Shown piece by piece: positions 6,340 to 6,806 of a stretch of DNA of 6,806 nucleotides; position 1 is the stretch's first letter, and every line of letters starts with the position of its first letter. The position numbers were made by a program, and so were the translations under genes. Under the pieces are notes generated by a model that made no database searches, was not told where the DNA came from, and saw nothing but the letters and a program-made list of their open reading frames with translations. Source of the stretch: Candidatus Ratteibacteria bacterium (lineage in GTDB: Bacteria; CAIJMQ01); assembly GCA_028715665.1 (NCBI GenBank), contig JAQURI010000086.1:1-6806 (forward strand), written 5' to 3'.

Positions 6340-6343
6340 AAAC

Positions 6344-6457
6344 AGTTAATAACGGTTAACAAAAATATAGTTAACACCGGTTAATAATGGTTGCAAAAAA
6401 TATAAAAAAGCAACCTATGTTAACCTTTTATTAACCAATATTAACCTCTTGTTAACC
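6344..6457. repeat. Helically phased inverted array of RGTTAAY words
   Basis: Right-facing units start at 6344 (AGTTAAT), 6354 (GGTTAAC), 6369 (AGTTAAC), 6379 (GGTTAAT) and, as a variant, 6389 (GGTTGC). Left-facing units are GCAACC at 6410, GTTAACC at 6419, ATTAACC at 6430 and 6440, and GTTAACC at 6451. Starts are 10, 15, 10 and 10 bp apart on the left and 9, 11, 10 and 11 bp apart on the right. The central pair forms GGTTGC and GCAACC around a 15-nt A-rich loop. The array fills the gap from 4 bp after the glnA stop to 12 bp before nadE. It could be a glnA 3' hairpin, an operator array for nadE or a dispersed repeat. Confidence 0.85.
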
Positions 6458-6468
6458 TAAGTGCTTTT

Positions 6469-6806
6469 ATGCAAAACCTAATAGATAATATAACTAACTG
6501 GATAAAAGAAAAAGTAGAGGAAGCAAAAAAAGACGGGGCAGTTATAGGTATTTCCGGCGGACTTGATTCTACAATTACCGCTTTTCTATGCAAGAAAGCA
6601 TTAGGGGAAAAAAGCGTATTAGGGCTTGTAATGCCTTGCCACTCGCAATCCGAAATTTTGGAAGACGCAAAAATTGTCGAGAATTTCTTAAAAATTCCCA
6701 TAGAGTATATAGACCTATCAAGCATCTATGATGCATTTTTATCCATATTGCCTGCGGGAAACAGGACATCGCAGTCCAATTTAAAAGCCCGGCTTCGTAT
6801 GGTTAC
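6469..6806 (+). CDS. nadE: NAD+ synthetase, probably ammonia-dependent (N-terminal part)
   Basis: The first 112 codons are present and the frame is open at the right edge. NadE adenylates deamido-NAD with ATP and amidates it to NAD in the cytosol. The ATP-pyrophosphatase loop SGGLDST is at residues 29-35, preceded by GAVIGI; LVMPCHSQSEILEDA (about 53-67) and NLKARLRM (104-111) follow as in NadE. The synthetase domain begins close to the N-terminus, so there is no fused nitrilase-type glutaminase domain ahead of it, which suggests direct use of ammonia or an outside amidotransferase. No good Shine-Dalgarno is visible (only AAGTG, 6459-6463). It follows glnA by 129 bp on the same strand, across the repeat array, so co-transcription is possible. 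Other PP-loop enzymes are less likely given the downstream motif. Confidence 0.9.
   Translation, partial: MQNLIDNITNWIKEKVEEAKKDGAVIGISGGLDSTITAFLCKKALGEKSVLGLVMPCHSQSEILEDAKIVENFLKIPIEYIDLSSIYDAFLSILPAGNRTSQSNLKARLRMV

Noticed and set aside
6389..6415. Intrinsic terminator of glnA
   Set aside because: The GGTTGC/GCAACC stem is only 6 bp with a 15-nt loop and is not followed by a U-tract, so it is better treated as the centre of the repeat array.

Overview
The window looks like an ordinary chromosomal stretch of a bacterium whose lineage I cannot name. It carries a type II fatty acid synthase pair (acyl carrier protein and ketoacyl synthase), a soluble acyl-CoA dehydrogenase, a type I-alpha-like glutamine synthetase, an ammonia-dependent-looking NAD synthetase and an AmrS radical SAM enzyme. 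Together these fit a moderately AT-rich, possibly anaerobic bacterium. That guess rests on gene content and resemblance only. I see no phage, transposase, CRISPR, rRNA or tRNA signature.

Layout. Positions 1-728 (minus strand) are the start of a membrane-anchored TPR protein with an N-terminal Cys-Cys-Cys-His knuckle; it runs off the left edge. Positions 729-965 are AT-rich and non-coding, with a perfect 13-bp inverted repeat and A-tract repeats. Positions 966-3819 (minus strand) hold, in transcription order, acpP, fabF and an acyl-CoA dehydrogenase. The gaps between these three each hold a nested inverted repeat. acpP and amrS (3941-4948, plus strand) diverge from a 121-bp region with a good acpP promoter and a weaker one for amrS. 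On the plus strand follow glnA (5011-6339) and, after a 129-bp gap filled by a helically phased repeat array, the start of nadE (6469 to the right edge).

How the genes relate. AcpP carries the growing acyl chain and FabF elongates it, so they are direct pathway partners. The acyl-CoA dehydrogenase acts on CoA thioesters, in acyl-CoA or branched-chain catabolism or in acyl recycling, and has its own likely promoter. GlnA makes glutamine from ammonia and glutamate; NadE amidates deamido-NAD; both are nitrogen-assimilating amide-forming ligases. AmrS has no recognisable partner in the window.

The most unusual content is not a gene. Three of the intergenic gaps (2106-2234, 3480-3582 and 6340-6468) are each filled by a nested, mirror-symmetric array of short words, and each gap uses a different word: GATTACACNGATT, ATCAGGATATC-like, and RGTTAAY. 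One array contains the best promoter for the acyl-CoA dehydrogenase, another forms a strong hairpin between acpP and fabF, and the third is spaced at roughly one DNA turn upstream of nadE.
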